The position numbers and the translations under genes are program-made. Shown one piece after another: positions 50,407 through 59,142 of a stretch of DNA of 64,000 bases. The notes beneath the pieces are model-generated. The model made no database searches and was not told where the DNA came from. It saw only the letters and a program-made list of their open reading frames with translations. Origin of the DNA: Virgifigura deserti. Lineage in GTDB: Bacteria > Pseudomonadota > Alphaproteobacteria > Dongiales > Dongiaceae. Within the stretch, counting starts at the first letter, position 1. Every line of letters begins with the position of its first letter. The stretch spans positions 1 to 64,000 of the forward strand of contig QOZR01000015.1 in the NCBI GenBank assembly GCA_003576685.1, given 5' to 3'.

Positions 50407-51557
50407 TCCGCGATCCGGTCGCAGGCCGTCCGGAGCGCCTCCTCCGACACGCCGAGGCTAAGGCGGACATGGCCGGCCGCGCTCGGGCCGAAGGCATCGC
50501 CGGCGAGGACCGAAACGCCCGCAACCTCCAGAAGACCCTCGGAGAACGCATAGGCGGATTGCCCTGTGTCGCGGACGTCGAGCATCACGAACATGCCGCC
50601 CTCCGGCCGATGGCAGCGCAGCCCGGGAACGCTACCCAGCCGCTCGCAGACGAGGTCGCGCCGGCTCCGATAGGCCTCGCGCATCATTGCCACCTCCTGC
50701 AGCTCCGCCTCGAGCGCGACCACGGCGGCGTCCTGGACGAAGCCGGGGCAGCCATAGAGCATGCACAAGGCGAGATTGGCCATATGCTCGACCATCTCGG
50801 GCGGCGTGACCGCCCATCCCAGGCGCCAGCCGGTCATGGCGTGCGACTTGGACAGGCTGTTCACCGTGACCGTCCGCTCCGCCATGCCGGGCAGGCCGCA
50901 AGGGCTGACGAACGGGCGGTCATAGGCAAGCGACGCATAGACTTCGTCGGAGATCAGCCAGAGGTCATGCCGAATGCAGATCTCGGCGACCGCCTCGACC
51001 GCCTCGCGCGTCAGCACCGCCCCGGTCGGGTTGTGGGGTGAATTCAGGAGCACCGCGCGAGTCCGCCCGGTCACCGCCGCGGCGAGGTCGCGCGGATCGA
51101 GATGGAAATGCCGCTCGGACCTCAGCGGCACCGTGACGAGGCGCGCGCCGGTGGCGCCGATCACCGCCTCGTAGGTGACATACATCGGCTCCGGCACGAC
51201 GATCTCGTCGCCCGGCTCGAGGATGCACAGGGCGGCACTGAACAGTCCGCATTGCGCCCCGGCAAGGACGATTACCTGCTCCGGCCCGGCCTCCTGACTG
51301 GTGCTGCGACGGTGTCGCGCGGCGATGACACGCCGGAGTTCCGGCTCGCCGACGACACTGGTGTAGTGGGTGTTCCCGGCCCGCAGGCTCGCGATCGCCG
51401 CATCGGTGATCGGCGCCGGCGTGTCGAAATCGGGATCGCCGACGCTGAGCAGGATCACGTCCTCGCCGCGGCGCAGCCGCTCGACGGCGCGAGAATGGAT
51501 GTTCCATGCCGCGGCGCCCTCGCCCCCGATGCGTTCGACGAAAGAGGAGAATTTCAT
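50370..51557 (-). CDS. aruH: Arginine:pyruvate transaminase (AruH-like class I/II aminotransferase)
   Basis: About 395 aa. Start MKFSSFVERIGGEGAAAW at 51557 aligns with Pseudomonas AruH; in-frame ATGs at 51566 and 51563 are alternatives. Highly AruH-like segments include ILLSVGDPDFDTPAPI, LAGAQCGLFSAALCIL, EPMYVTYEAVIGATGARLV, LNSPHNPTGAVL and the PLP lysine in NSLSKSHAMTGWRLGW, ending SVLAGDAFGPSAAGHVRLSLG. AruH converts arginine and pyruvate to 2-ketoarginine and alanine. A guanidinobutyrase gene is 1 kb away, consistent with the arginine transaminase pathway. No aruI decarboxylase gene is seen. Confidence 0.88.
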   Translation of the reverse strand: MKFSSFVERIGGEGAAAWNIHSRAVERLRRGEDVILLSVGDPDFDTPAPITDAAIASLRAGNTHYTSVVGEPELRRVIAARHRRSTSQEAGPEQVIVLAGAQCGLFSAALCILEPGDEIVVPEPMYVTYEAVIGATGARLVTVPLRSERHFHLDPRDLAAAVTGRTRAVLLNSPHNPTGAVLTREAVEAVAEICIRHDLWLISDEVYASLAYDRPFVSPCGLPGMAERTVTVNSLSKSHAMTGWRLGWAVTPPEMVEHMANLALCMLYGCPGFVQDAAVVALEAELQEVAMMREAYRSRRDLVCERLGSVPGLRCHRPEGGMFVMLDVRDTGQSAYAFSEGLLEVAGVSVLAGDAFGPSAAGHVRLSLGVSEEALRTACDRIADYVASGSRRSSA

Positions 51558-51659
51558 GACCATCATCCCGAGTCCGTGTTCCGGCGGCGGATGGTGCGCG
51601 ATCCGCGGCCGAACCGCAACAGGGGACGCCTTCAGGGGGTAGCGCGTCCAGACCGGCGG

Positions 51660-52160
51660 TCAGACATAGGCGATCAGCCGGCCTGAAATGATCACGGCGA
51701 ACCAAAGGGTCAGCGACAGCAGCCCGGAGAGCCGCGCCGCGGCCGGCACCGGCTTCGCCGGGTGCCATAGATCGATCGTCCGATATGGCCCCAGGTGAAA
51801 ATACAGAACGTTGAGAAGCCCAAGCGCGATCAGGCCGAGCTTCACCAGGAACAGCGGATTGCGGGCATAGGCGGTCGCCTCGGTCACGAACAGCAGCGCG
51901 CCCGTAACCAGCGCCAACAGAAAGCCGAAAGCCGGAATCGGCAGGACAAAGCCCGCCAGCCGATCGATCGGAAGCGATCGCCCAAACCCGAGAAGCCGGA
52001 GATCGAAGAGCGTGATCGTGCCGACCAAAATCACGAATCCGAGAATATGCGCCGTCTCGACTAGGGGATAGAGCCAGGTAGACTGGCGCATCGCCTGCCC
52101 GACCGCCGACAGCTCGACCATCGAGAGCCATTCCGGCCCCGACGCGGCGGCATGCTCCAT
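51660..52160 (-). CDS. Predicted multi-pass membrane protein (DUF2214/DUF6644-like)
   Basis: 166 aa starting MEHAAASGPEWLSMVELSAV. There are about four hydrophobic helices, including LVETAHILGFVILVGTITLF, VLPIPAFGFLLALVTGALLF and LSLTLWFAVIISGRLIAYV. The first has a His typical of DUF2214-type proteins. No function is known. It is translationally coupled (TGATG) to the DUF6152-like gene and forms a two-gene unit. Confidence 0.75.
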   Translation of the reverse strand: MEHAAASGPEWLSMVELSAVGQAMRQSTWLYPLVETAHILGFVILVGTITLFDLRLLGFGRSLPIDRLAGFVLPIPAFGFLLALVTGALLFVTEATAYARNPLFLVKLGLIALGLLNVLYFHLGPYRTIDLWHPAKPVPAAARLSGLLSLTLWFAVIISGRLIAYV

Positions 52161-52531
52161 CAGCGCAGCTCGACCGTCTGGCCGTCGACCGTGATCCGCT
52201 CCGCCCGCAATTCGTCCTCGACGCTTTGATGGGCATAGCCCTCGACCGTCACCTCGCTGCCGACCGTGATCGCTTCGGCGGGCAGGCCGCGGCGCACCAT
52301 CCGCGAGGGCGGCGACAGCACGATGGTCCAGGTCTTCTCCGGCGTCTCGAGCTGCAGCATGCCATGCGGATTCTCGATCGTGACCTCCTGCACCATGCCC
52401 GTGAGCGTCAGCAGGTTCGTCGAGTCGTAGCTGCTCCATCCATGGTGCGCCTCGACCGCCGGCGCGATACCGAGGACGGCCGCGAACAGGGCGCCGCCGA
52501 ACAGGCTTCCGAACATCAGTCTTTTACGCAT
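52160..52531 (-). CDS. Exported DUF6152-like protein
   Basis: 123 aa with a signal peptide (MRKRLMFGSLFGGALFAAVL, cleavage near VEAHHGW). The mature start HHGWSSYDSTNLLTLTG, then VTIENPHGMLQLET, matches the DUF6152 family, short periplasmic beta-barrel proteins of unknown role with an N-terminal His pair that could bind metal. It is operonic with the downstream membrane protein, suggesting a joint envelope function. Confidence 0.78.
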   Translation of the reverse strand: MRKRLMFGSLFGGALFAAVLGIAPAVEAHHGWSSYDSTNLLTLTGMVQEVTIENPHGMLQLETPEKTWTIVLSPPSRMVRRGLPAEAITVGSEVTVEGYAHQSVEDELRAERITVDGQTVELR

Positions 52532-52638
52532 GCCGTCTCTCCTTTCTCTTTGATGCAGGATGTTTCGCCCCGATCTATATAGGGCGGCAAGTGCGGAAAG
52601 CGTCCGCGTCGTTCAGGAGCGATAGAAAGAGGTAAACC

Positions 52639-53592
52639 ATGACCAAGACCCATTATCAGCCGCTCGGCGGCAACCAGATGCCGCGCTTTGCCGGACCGGC
52701 GACGATGATGCGGCTGCCGAGCCGGCCCAGCGCCGAAGGGCTGGACGCCTGCTTCGTCGGCGTGCCATTCGATATCGGTACCTCGAATCGCTCCGGCACC
52801 CGCTTCGGCCCGCGCGAGATCCGCGCCGAGTCCTGCCTGATCCGGCCTTACAACATGGCGACGCGCGCGGCGCCGTTCGACAGCCTGTCGGTCGCCGACA
52901 TCGGCGACGTGGCGATCAACACCTTCAACCTGGCCAAGAGCATCGAGATCATCGAGGAAGCCTATGACACGATCCTCGCCACCGGCTGCAAGCCTCTGAC
53001 GCTGGGCGGCGACCATACGATCGCGTTGCCGATCCTGCGCGCGATGCGCAAGAGGCACGGCCCGGTGGGCCTCGTCCATGTCGACGCCCATGCCGATATC
53101 AACGAGCATATGTTCGGCGAAAGGATCGCCCACGGCACGCCGTTCCGCCGCGCGGTCGAGGAAGGGCTGCTCGACGGCAAGCGGGTGGCGCAGATCGGCC
53201 TGCGCGGCAGCGGCTATGCCGCCGAGGATTTCGACTGGCCGCGCGACCAGGGCTTCCGCGTGGTTCAGGCGGAGGAGTGCTGGTACAAATCGCTGGCGCC
53301 GCTGATGGCCGAAATACGCGAGCAGCTCGGCAACGGGCCGGTCTATCTGAGCTTCGACATCGACGGGCTCGACCCGGCCTTCGCGCCCGGCACCGGCACG
53401 CCGGAGATTGGCGGCCTCACCGTTACGCAGGGAATGGAGATCATCCGCGGCTGCCGCGGCCTCGACATTGTCGGCTGCGACCTGGTCGAGGTTTCGCCGC
53501 CCTACGACTCGTCCGGCAACACGTCGCTGGTCGGCGCCAACCTCCTGTTCGAGATGCTGTGCGTGCTGCCGGGCGTGCAGTATCGGAACTGA
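52639..53592 (+). CDS. gbuA: Guanidinobutyrase (agmatinase/arginase family)
   Basis: 317 aa with the ureohydrolase Mn2+ motifs GGDHTIALPIL, HVDAHADIN and SFDIDGLDPAFAPGTGTPE. It is closely similar to Pseudomonas GbuA in the N-terminus (QPLGGNQMPRFAGPATMMRL), in RSGTRFGPREIRAESCLIRP and in GCDLVEVSPPYDSSGNTSL. GbuA hydrolyses 4-guanidinobutyrate to GABA and urea. With the AruH-like gene it would form the last step of arginine transaminase catabolism. Agmatine or guanidinopropionate as substrate remains possible. RBS AGAGGT lies 6 nt before the start. Confidence 0.9.
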   Translation: MTKTHYQPLGGNQMPRFAGPATMMRLPSRPSAEGLDACFVGVPFDIGTSNRSGTRFGPREIRAESCLIRPYNMATRAAPFDSLSVADIGDVAINTFNLAKSIEIIEEAYDTILATGCKPLTLGGDHTIALPILRAMRKRHGPVGLVHVDAHADINEHMFGERIAHGTPFRRAVEEGLLDGKRVAQIGLRGSGYAAEDFDWPRDQGFRVVQAEECWYKSLAPLMAEIREQLGNGPVYLSFDIDGLDPAFAPGTGTPEIGGLTVTQGMEIIRGCRGLDIVGCDLVEVSPPYDSSGNTSLVGANLLFEMLCVLPGVQYRN

Positions 53593-53605
53593 AGAGGAGC
53601 CCGCG

Positions 53606-53887
53606 TCACTCGCAGGCGAAAGTGGCGACGATCGGCCAGTTTCCCACCCGTGGGGTCTGGCCGATATAGAGCGCCTGACGGCCGTAGTCCGCGCAATGCT
53701 CCGCCGCGCGGCGATGTGCGGCGCGCTGCAAGGACGCCACGCTGCCGGGGAAGTCGTCAGGGAGCAGGATCTCGACCATGTTCGGCGTGGCGTTGACGAT
53801 CGGCGGGCCATCGGGTTCGCCGATTCCGCAACCGGCGAGACCGAGCACCACCGAAACCACTGTCATGCCACGGGCAATTGCCGTCAT
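53606..53887 (-). CDS. Small predicted lipoprotein
   Basis: 93 aa with a lipobox: VVSVVLGLAGCGIGEPDGPP, so the mature N-terminal residue is Cys20. The body has HRRAAEHCADYGRQALYIG, a pattern seen in many alphaproteobacterial outer-membrane lipoproteins of unknown role. It converges on gbuA, 13 nt away. Confidence 0.7.
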   Translation of the reverse strand: MTAIARGMTVVSVVLGLAGCGIGEPDGPPIVNATPNMVEILLPDDFPGSVASLQRAAHRRAAEHCADYGRQALYIGQTPRVGNWPIVATFACE

Positions 53888-53946
53888 CGCTGCTCCTTCT
53901 ACAGCGGCTTTTGGACCGCTTTCGAGTCCTCCCCCTTATGTTGTCA

Positions 53947-54012
53947 TTGCCGGGCTTGACCCGGCAATCCAGGTGGCCACGACACGATCGATGCCCGGAT
54001 CATGTCCGGGCA
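53947..54012. repeat. Pair of dispersed palindromes (alphaproteobacterial RPE-like type)
   Basis: First hairpin TTGCCGGGCTTGACCCGGCAA (53947-53967) and second TGCCCGGATCATGTCCGGGCA (53992-54012). The core GTCATTGCCGGGCTTGACCC is common in the intergenic DNA of many Alphaproteobacteria. The surrounding gap 53888-54278 otherwise shows no gene. Confidence 0.85.
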
Positions 54013-54278
54013 CGACACTGAATAAAATCTCCGGATGTACCAGTAACTGTTAGATCGATATTTTAACCAGCAGAACTTCTTTCGACAGGGCCCTGTGGGG
54101 AAAGACCATAACATGTCGGTCGGTCAGCGGGGGCCGGACCCGATTCGGCGGTATTTTGTGCTCCGGCAGGGAATCTTGATGGGATCGGCCGCAGCCTCTG
54201 CTACATAGGTGCGGCCGAGGCGATCTCGGGGGCAGCCCTGCTGTAGCGTCTCGGCAGTTCCGCCGGAATCGGGGATTC

Positions 54279-55550
54279 ATGCTCGCAGTTATCTCCGCCA
54301 CCTGGGCGCTTCTGCTCGGCATCGCGCTGATCATGATCGGCAACGGCCTGCAGGGCAGCCTGCTCGGTATCCGGGCGTCGCTGGAAGCCTTCCCGACGGC
54401 GGTCACTGGCATTGTCATGTCGGGCTATTACATCGGCTTCCTCGCCGGCTCGACCCTGGCGCCGCGCGCGGTCGGCCGCGTCGGCCATATCCGGGTATTC
54501 GCCGCGCTCGGTTCGCTCGCCGGAACCGCGGTTCTGCTGCATGCGATCTTCGTCGATCCGGTGACCTGGACGGCGATGCGGATCGTCACCGGATTCTCCT
54601 ATGCCGGCCTCTATGTCGTCGCCGAAAGCTGGCTCAACGAGCGCAGCACGAACGAGACGCGCGGCCAGCTCCTGTCCATCTACATGGTCGTTCAGTTCGC
54701 CGGCCTGACCTGCGGGCAGCTCCTGCTCAATGCCGCCGACCCCGGCAGCTTCGAGCTATTCACGCTTGTCTCCGTCCTGGTTTCACTCGCGATCGTGCCG
54801 ATCCTGCTGACGACCGGCCCGGCGCCGAGCTTCGCCGCCCCGGCGCCGGTCAGGCTGAAGCAGCTCTACCGGATCTCGCCGCTCGGTGTCTGCGGCTGCC
54901 TCGGCATCGGCCTCGCGCACAGCGCCTTCTTCGGGATGGGTGCGGTTTACGGCAAGGGGATCGGCCTCTCCATACCGGAGATCTCGCTGTTCATGTCGTC
55001 CGTGATCCTGGGCGGCGTCCTGCTGCAATTGCCGGTCGGCCGGCTATCGGATCGGTTCGACCGCCGCAGCGTGATGACCATCGTCACGCTGCTGGCCGGC
55101 GCGGTCGCGCTTGCCGCGATCCCGGTATCGGCGATATCGCAGGTCGGGCTTTTTGCCCTGGTCTGCCTGTTCGGCGGCCTGTCGCTGCCGATGTATTCGC
55201 TCTGCCTGGCCCACACCAACGACTTCCTGAGGCCGGACCAGATGGTGGCGGCGAGCAGCGGACTCGTCCTGGTCTTCGGCATCGGCGCGATCTTCGGCCC
55301 GTTCACCGCCGGGTCGTTGATGTCGGGAATGGGCCCGGCCGGATTCTTCATCTATCTCGCCGCCATTCACGGCGCGATCGGCCTGTTCGCGATCTATCGC
55401 ATGTTCATGCGGGCGAGCCCGCCCCTCGAGGAGCAGGGGCCTTACGTATCCGTTCCGCCGAGCGGGTCGCCTGTCGCCGCATCGCTTACTCCCCAATCGG
55501 CCGAAGAACCCGCGGATGAAGAGGCACCGGCGGAGGCGACGCATGGCTGA
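54279..55550 (+). CDS. MFS transporter (YcaD-like)
   Basis: 423 aa with twelve predicted membrane helices. The first loop has SGYYIGFLAGSTLAPRAVGR, the motif A-like loop RLSDRFDRRSVMTIV lies between the halves, and AESWLNERSTNETRGQLLSIYM is typical of the YcaD subgroup. Substrate unknown. The C-terminus ends in an acidic, proline-rich tail. Its stop overlaps the Crp/Fnr gene by 8 nt (ATGGCTGA), so the two are co-translated. Confidence 0.88.
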   Translation: MLAVISATWALLLGIALIMIGNGLQGSLLGIRASLEAFPTAVTGIVMSGYYIGFLAGSTLAPRAVGRVGHIRVFAALGSLAGTAVLLHAIFVDPVTWTAMRIVTGFSYAGLYVVAESWLNERSTNETRGQLLSIYMVVQFAGLTCGQLLLNAADPGSFELFTLVSVLVSLAIVPILLTTGPAPSFAAPAPVRLKQLYRISPLGVCGCLGIGLAHSAFFGMGAVYGKGIGLSIPEISLFMSSVILGGVLLQLPVGRLSDRFDRRSVMTIVTLLAGAVALAAIPVSAISQVGLFALVCLFGGLSLPMYSLCLAHTNDFLRPDQMVAASSGLVLVFGIGAIFGPFTAGSLMSGMGPAGFFIYLAAIHGAIGLFAIYRMFMRASPPLEEQGPYVSVPPSGSPVAASLTPQSAEEPADEEAPAEATHG

Positions 55551-56289
55551 TGACACCGCAAGTCAACGAGAGGGCCAAGGAAACGCGGCGGCGCGGTCGC
55601 TCAAGGGACTCGCGTTGTTCGACGGCCTGGACGAGGCGGAGCTGCGGCGTCTCGAAACTTCCTGCCGCTGGCGCCTCTTCCGCGTCGGAGAGCAGGTCCT
55701 GGAGACGGGCAGCGACAGCCGCGACGTATTCTTCATCGTCCAGGGCGCCGTCAACATCGTCGACTTCTCGCTGTCGGGCCGCGAGATCGGCTTCGCCACG
55801 GCAGGGACCGGCACCTATTTCGGGGAGTTGTCGGCAATCGACGGGCAGCCGCGGTCGGCCTATGCGATCGCCGCGGAGGACTCGCTGCTCGCCAGCCTGG
55901 CGCCGAACCTGTTTCTCGAGCTTCTGCAACGACGGGCCGAGATCACCTTCAAGGTGCTGCAGCGATTGGCGCAGATGGTTCGCGCGGGCGATCTACGGAT
56001 CATGGAGTTGAGCACGCTCGCCGCCACGCAACGCGTCTATGCGGAGCTGCTGCGGATGGCCGTGCCCGACTCCGCCGTGCCAGGGCTGTGGGTCGTGCGC
56101 CCGCTGCCGCCGCTCCGCGAGATCGCCAGCCGGACCAGCACCACGCGCGAGACGGTCAACCGAGCCCTGGCCCAGCTCTATCCGCTCGACCTGCTGCGCC
56201 GGAAGGGCCGAAACCTGTATGTGATGAACCGCGCCGCGCTCGAGGACATCGTCCGAACCCTGCAACTGCAGGGCAGCGCTAGAGCCTGA
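55543..56289 (+). CDS. Crp/Fnr-family transcriptional regulator
   Basis: 248 aa. The cyclic-nucleotide-binding beta-roll (about 20-135) includes LKGLALFDGLDEAELRRLET, FFIVQGAVNIVDFSLSGREI and TGTYFGELSAIDGQPRSAYA. The C-terminal HTH is REIASRTSTTRETVNRALAQ. No Fe-S cysteines are present. It overlaps the MFS gene, so it may control it. Its stop codon TGA lies within a 23-bp palindromic repeat (56281-56303). Confidence 0.9.
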   Translation: MADDTASQREGQGNAAARSLKGLALFDGLDEAELRRLETSCRWRLFRVGEQVLETGSDSRDVFFIVQGAVNIVDFSLSGREIGFATAGTGTYFGELSAIDGQPRSAYAIAAEDSLLASLAPNLFLELLQRRAEITFKVLQRLAQMVRAGDLRIMELSTLAATQRVYAELLRMAVPDSAVPGLWVVRPLPPLREIASRTSTTRETVNRALAQLYPLDLLRRKGRNLYVMNRAALEDIVRTLQLQGSARA

Positions 56290-56303
56290 TCCGATCAGAC
56301 TCT
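56281..56303. repeat. Palindromic repeat overlapping the Crp/Fnr stop codon
   Basis: AGAGCCTGAT and ATCAGACTCT flank a 3-nt centre, matching the arms of the 41320-41368 palindrome (AGAGTCTGGTC). The last two codons and the TGA stop of the upstream gene lie inside it. Confidence 0.65.
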
Positions 56304-56509
56304 AGGGCAGGCAGCTGGGACGCTCAGGCCGCAGGGCCGCAAGCACCGCACGGATCCAACATTTACCCCACCACAATAGTGTATTAACAGAGCTAGGTGC
56401 TGGCGAAATACCGGTGGAACTGTGATGGCTATCACTGCGTTCCCTCTACGAATGATCCAGCATTTCCACATTGCGTGATTGGCGCGTGGTGCGGGTTGAC
56501 AGAGTCAGT

Positions 56510-56875
56510 ATGGAAAAAATGATACTTATTGTTGATGACAACGAGTTGAGCGCGAAGCTGTTCCGCGATCTTCTGGGCACTCAAGGCTATGAGACGCTTC
56601 ATGCCGGAGACGGCGCGCAGGGCTTGGCGCTGGCCTGGTCCCACCGGCCCGGCCTGATCATCATGGATCTGGAATTGCCGGTAATGTGCGGCCGCGAGGC
56701 CATGGGGCGCGCCAAGCAGGATTCCGAGCTGCGCTCGATCCCGATCATAGCCGTCACGGCATTCGCCGCGGACGACGAGATGGAAACCCTGAACCAAACC
56801 GGCTGCGACGCTTATCTGGAGAAGCCGATTCGGGCGGCACCGTTCCTCGCCACGGTCCGCCGGTTCCTCGCCTGA
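56510..56875 (+). CDS. Single-domain response regulator (DivK-like)
   Basis: 121 aa, only a receiver domain. It starts MEKMILIVDDNELSAKLFRD, followed by LLGTQGYETLHAGDG, closely like DivK. The phosphorylation site Asp is in LIIMDLELPVMCGRE, the conserved Thr/Ala in IAVTAFAADDE and Lys in YLEKPIRAAPFL. DivK controls cell-cycle kinases in Alphaproteobacteria. Here pleD is not adjacent, so it may be a second DivK paralogue. The start was placed at the family's usual N-terminus rather than 13 codons upstream. Confidence 0.85.
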   Translation: MEKMILIVDDNELSAKLFRDLLGTQGYETLHAGDGAQGLALAWSHRPGLIIMDLELPVMCGREAMGRAKQDSELRSIPIIAVTAFAADDEMETLNQTGCDAYLEKPIRAAPFLATVRRFLA

Positions 56876-56890
56876 TTCGCGCCGCCGCCG

Positions 56891-56920
56891 CTTGAGTCAA
56901 CCTAATTGGATCGTGCTCTA
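56891..56920. repeat. Degenerate half of the TAG-bearing palindrome family
   Basis: The reverse strand reads AGAGCACGATCCAATTAGG then TTGACTCAAG. This resembles the arms at 41320 and 56281 and again supplies the stop codon (TAG, 56918-56920) of the gene on the minus strand. Confidence 0.45.
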
Positions 56921-57793
56921 GCGAATCCCTCGGAGCAGCAGAATCGCGTGAATCGCCAGTGCTACTATCACCACCGCGCCGCCGACGAGCGTGGCGGTCG
57001 ATACAGCCTCGCCGAGCACTAGCCAGACCAGCACCGGGCCGAGGACCGTCTCCAGCAGAAGCAGTAGGCTGACCTCCGGCGCCGGCAGATAGCGCGGCCC
57101 CAGCGTGATCAGGCCGAAGGAGACCGGCAGTACGACGAGCCCCATGAGGCCGAGGACCAGCGCATCCTCGATTCCGATGGAGAAGGGGGTGGCAACACCG
57201 GCGACGGACAGCGCCGCGATGACGCCGCTCAAGGCGGTCGCCGGCACCATGTTCACCGCGCGCGACCGCCGCAGCACGACGAAGGTCGCGGCCGCGAAGC
57301 CAGCGGCGGCAAGGGCCGCGAGATCCCCCCCCAGAGTGCCGTGGCCGAGCCCGTTCCAGACGACGATGGCGACGCCGAAGAGGGTCGCCGCGATCGCTGC
57401 CCAGGTCCGCGCGCCGACCGGCTCGCGGAGGAACAGATGGCTGAGGATCGCCGCGATCATCGGCACCGCGGCGATGATGATCAGCGTATTGGCGATCGAG
57501 GTGTGGGTGATGGCGACGACGAACAGAACGGCGTTGCCGGCCCAGAGGATCGCAATCAGGAGGCCGGCGCCGCCGATCGAGCGGGCGGTGCTCCGCAGCC
57601 CGCCCTCGCCGAACGCCTGAATGCCGGCGGCAAGGGTCACCGCCATCAGCAGCCCGCGCCAGAACACGATGGTCCAGGGGTCTGCCGAAAGCAACCGCAG
57701 CAGCAGCGCGTCCGGCGTCAGAACCAGCACGCCCGCCGTCGTCAGCGCCAGACCGCGGAGATGATCGGAACTCGGCCCCGTCGATTTGCCCAT
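56918..57793 (-). CDS. EamA/DMT-family transporter
   Basis: 291 aa, ten predicted membrane helices in two EamA repeats: LTTAGVLVLTPDALLLRLLS, IVFWRGLLMAVTLAAG, FVVAITHTSIANTLIIIAAV with PMIAAILSHLFLREPVGART, and in the second half LGPRYLPAPEVSLLLLLETV with LVWLVLGEAVSTATLVGGAV. Substrate unknown. It starts MGKSTGPSSDHLRGLAL. It is convergent with the DivK-like gene. Confidence 0.87.
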   Translation of the reverse strand: MGKSTGPSSDHLRGLALTTAGVLVLTPDALLLRLLSADPWTIVFWRGLLMAVTLAAGIQAFGEGGLRSTARSIGGAGLLIAILWAGNAVLFVVAITHTSIANTLIIIAAVPMIAAILSHLFLREPVGARTWAAIAATLFGVAIVVWNGLGHGTLGGDLAALAAAGFAAATFVVLRRSRAVNMVPATALSGVIAALSVAGVATPFSIGIEDALVLGLMGLVVLPVSFGLITLGPRYLPAPEVSLLLLLETVLGPVLVWLVLGEAVSTATLVGGAVVIVALAIHAILLLRGIR

Positions 57794-57988
57794 CGGCTCC
57801 TATCGTTCTCCTGCCGACCGCCCCAATGATCGGCTCGCCGCAGGACGACGAGGGGGAGCGCCGAGTGTCACAAAATGGCCCTTTTGTTAGCATCTTTTTA
57901 GCATTCTCACATCGATTCTAGGCATTGGCGATCCGGCGCAGCGTCGGAAAGCACCCCGAACCTGCAGAACACCCGGCAGAACGTTTTG

Positions 57989-58981
57989 ATGAAGCAGATT
58001 TCATATCGTTGGCGGTTCATCCTGAATTGCGGCGCGATGGCCTTCGTCCTGGTCGTCGCGATCACCACCCGGTTGACTTCGGCGTCGACCAGCACCGCCG
58101 AGGCGATGGACGTTCTCAGCGCCGGCGACGAGGCACGGGCCATCGCAATACTGAACGCCGCCGTCGATCGTGGCGATATCGAAGCCCTGAACCTGCTCGG
58201 CGAGTGGGCCCGCCTCGGCCTCGCCTCCGCGCTGGACCATCACCGAGCCTGCGATCTGTTCGAGACGGCCGCCCTGGCCGGTCTTGCTGCCGCCCAGCAC
58301 AACCTCGCGACCTGCTATTACACGGGAGCCGGCCGGGATCTCGACTACAGCCTGTCCTTCGCCTGGTACCAGCGCGCGGCGGATCAGGGGCTGGCACGCT
58401 CCTACTGCGCGCTCGGCAATCACTTCCTCTATGGCCAGGGGGCCCCGCGCGACAGCGCCGCCGCGATCAATCTTTGCTACCAGGGCGCGCGGGCGGGCGA
58501 CAGCTATGCCCAGGCCGATCTAGGACAGCTCTACCTCATCGGATACGGCATCGAACGGGATTACGATGAAGCGGCGAAATGGCTGTCCCTTGCGGCAAGT
58601 AACGGCCAGCCGAACGCCGCCTTTCATCTGGGGCGGCTGCATTCGAAGGGTCTGGGCGTGCCGCGCGATCCGCATGCCGCAGCTTACTGGTTCCGCATGG
58701 CTGCCGAGCGCGGCCGCATGGATGCCTTCTTCCTCGCCGGCCGGACCTATTTCGCGATGGCGATGGACCCGGAGGAACGCGACATCAACGAGCTCTACGC
58801 TCCTCAGGCGCTTGTCTGGCTGGCGCTCGCCACCGAGTTCGAGCCGAACGCCGAGAAAAGGGCAGAGGCGGCCCGGATGCGATCGATCGTGGCCACGGCC
58901 GCACCACATCTCGAACCCAAGGCCGAGCAGAAGACCGCCGCCTGGCGCGTGCGGGTCACGAAGGCGTCCTGGCGGTCCTAG
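57989..58981 (+). CDS. Sel1-repeat protein, membrane-anchored or exported
   Basis: 330 aa. A hydrophobic N-terminal segment (NCGAMAFVLVVAITTRLTSA) acts as signal or anchor. At least five Sel1/TPR-like repeats follow, each of the AxxxLGxxYxxGxGxxxDxxxAxxW type (for example AQHNLATCYYTGAGRDLDYS, AFHLGRLHSKGLGVPRDPHA). Such proteins scaffold protein interactions in the envelope. No functional partner is evident. ATG 57989 was chosen over a TTG one codon upstream. Confidence 0.83.
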   Translation: MKQISYRWRFILNCGAMAFVLVVAITTRLTSASTSTAEAMDVLSAGDEARAIAILNAAVDRGDIEALNLLGEWARLGLASALDHHRACDLFETAALAGLAAAQHNLATCYYTGAGRDLDYSLSFAWYQRAADQGLARSYCALGNHFLYGQGAPRDSAAAINLCYQGARAGDSYAQADLGQLYLIGYGIERDYDEAAKWLSLAASNGQPNAAFHLGRLHSKGLGVPRDPHAAAYWFRMAAERGRMDAFFLAGRTYFAMAMDPEERDINELYAPQALVWLALATEFEPNAEKRAEAARMRSIVATAAPHLEPKAEQKTAAWRVRVTKASWRS

Positions 58982-58994
58982 GGGGGTGATTCAT

Positions 58995-59035
58995 CGATCA
59001 CATCGTTCCGATGTGATCGCATCAGGTTCTAAGGA
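58995..59035. repeat. Palindromic repeat (member of the GATCACATCG family)
   Basis: CGATCACATCG and CGATGTGATCG (58995-59005 and 59009-59019) form a perfect 11-bp stem around TTC, followed by GCATCAGGTTCTA. It shares GATCACATCG with the 41320-41368 element and lies just after the Sel1 gene. Confidence 0.7.
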
Positions 59036-59142
59036 AACTCCCTCTCCCCTATCATTTCCCCCGTTGCCGGATGATGCTTCTCCACGCATTCTGATGCCCG
59101 GCGCGGCCTCGGCGGCGCCGATTCGCAGGCAAAGGGGGCATC

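Noticed and set aside
50965..52236. 423-codon minus-strand open frame
   Set aside because: Out of frame with the AruH-like and DUF2214-like genes it overlaps; both real genes have clear family motifs.
54209..55519. 436-codon open frame overlapping the MFS gene in another frame
   Set aside because: Arg/His-rich shadow; the MFS frame has twelve hydrophobic segments and overlaps properly with the next gene.
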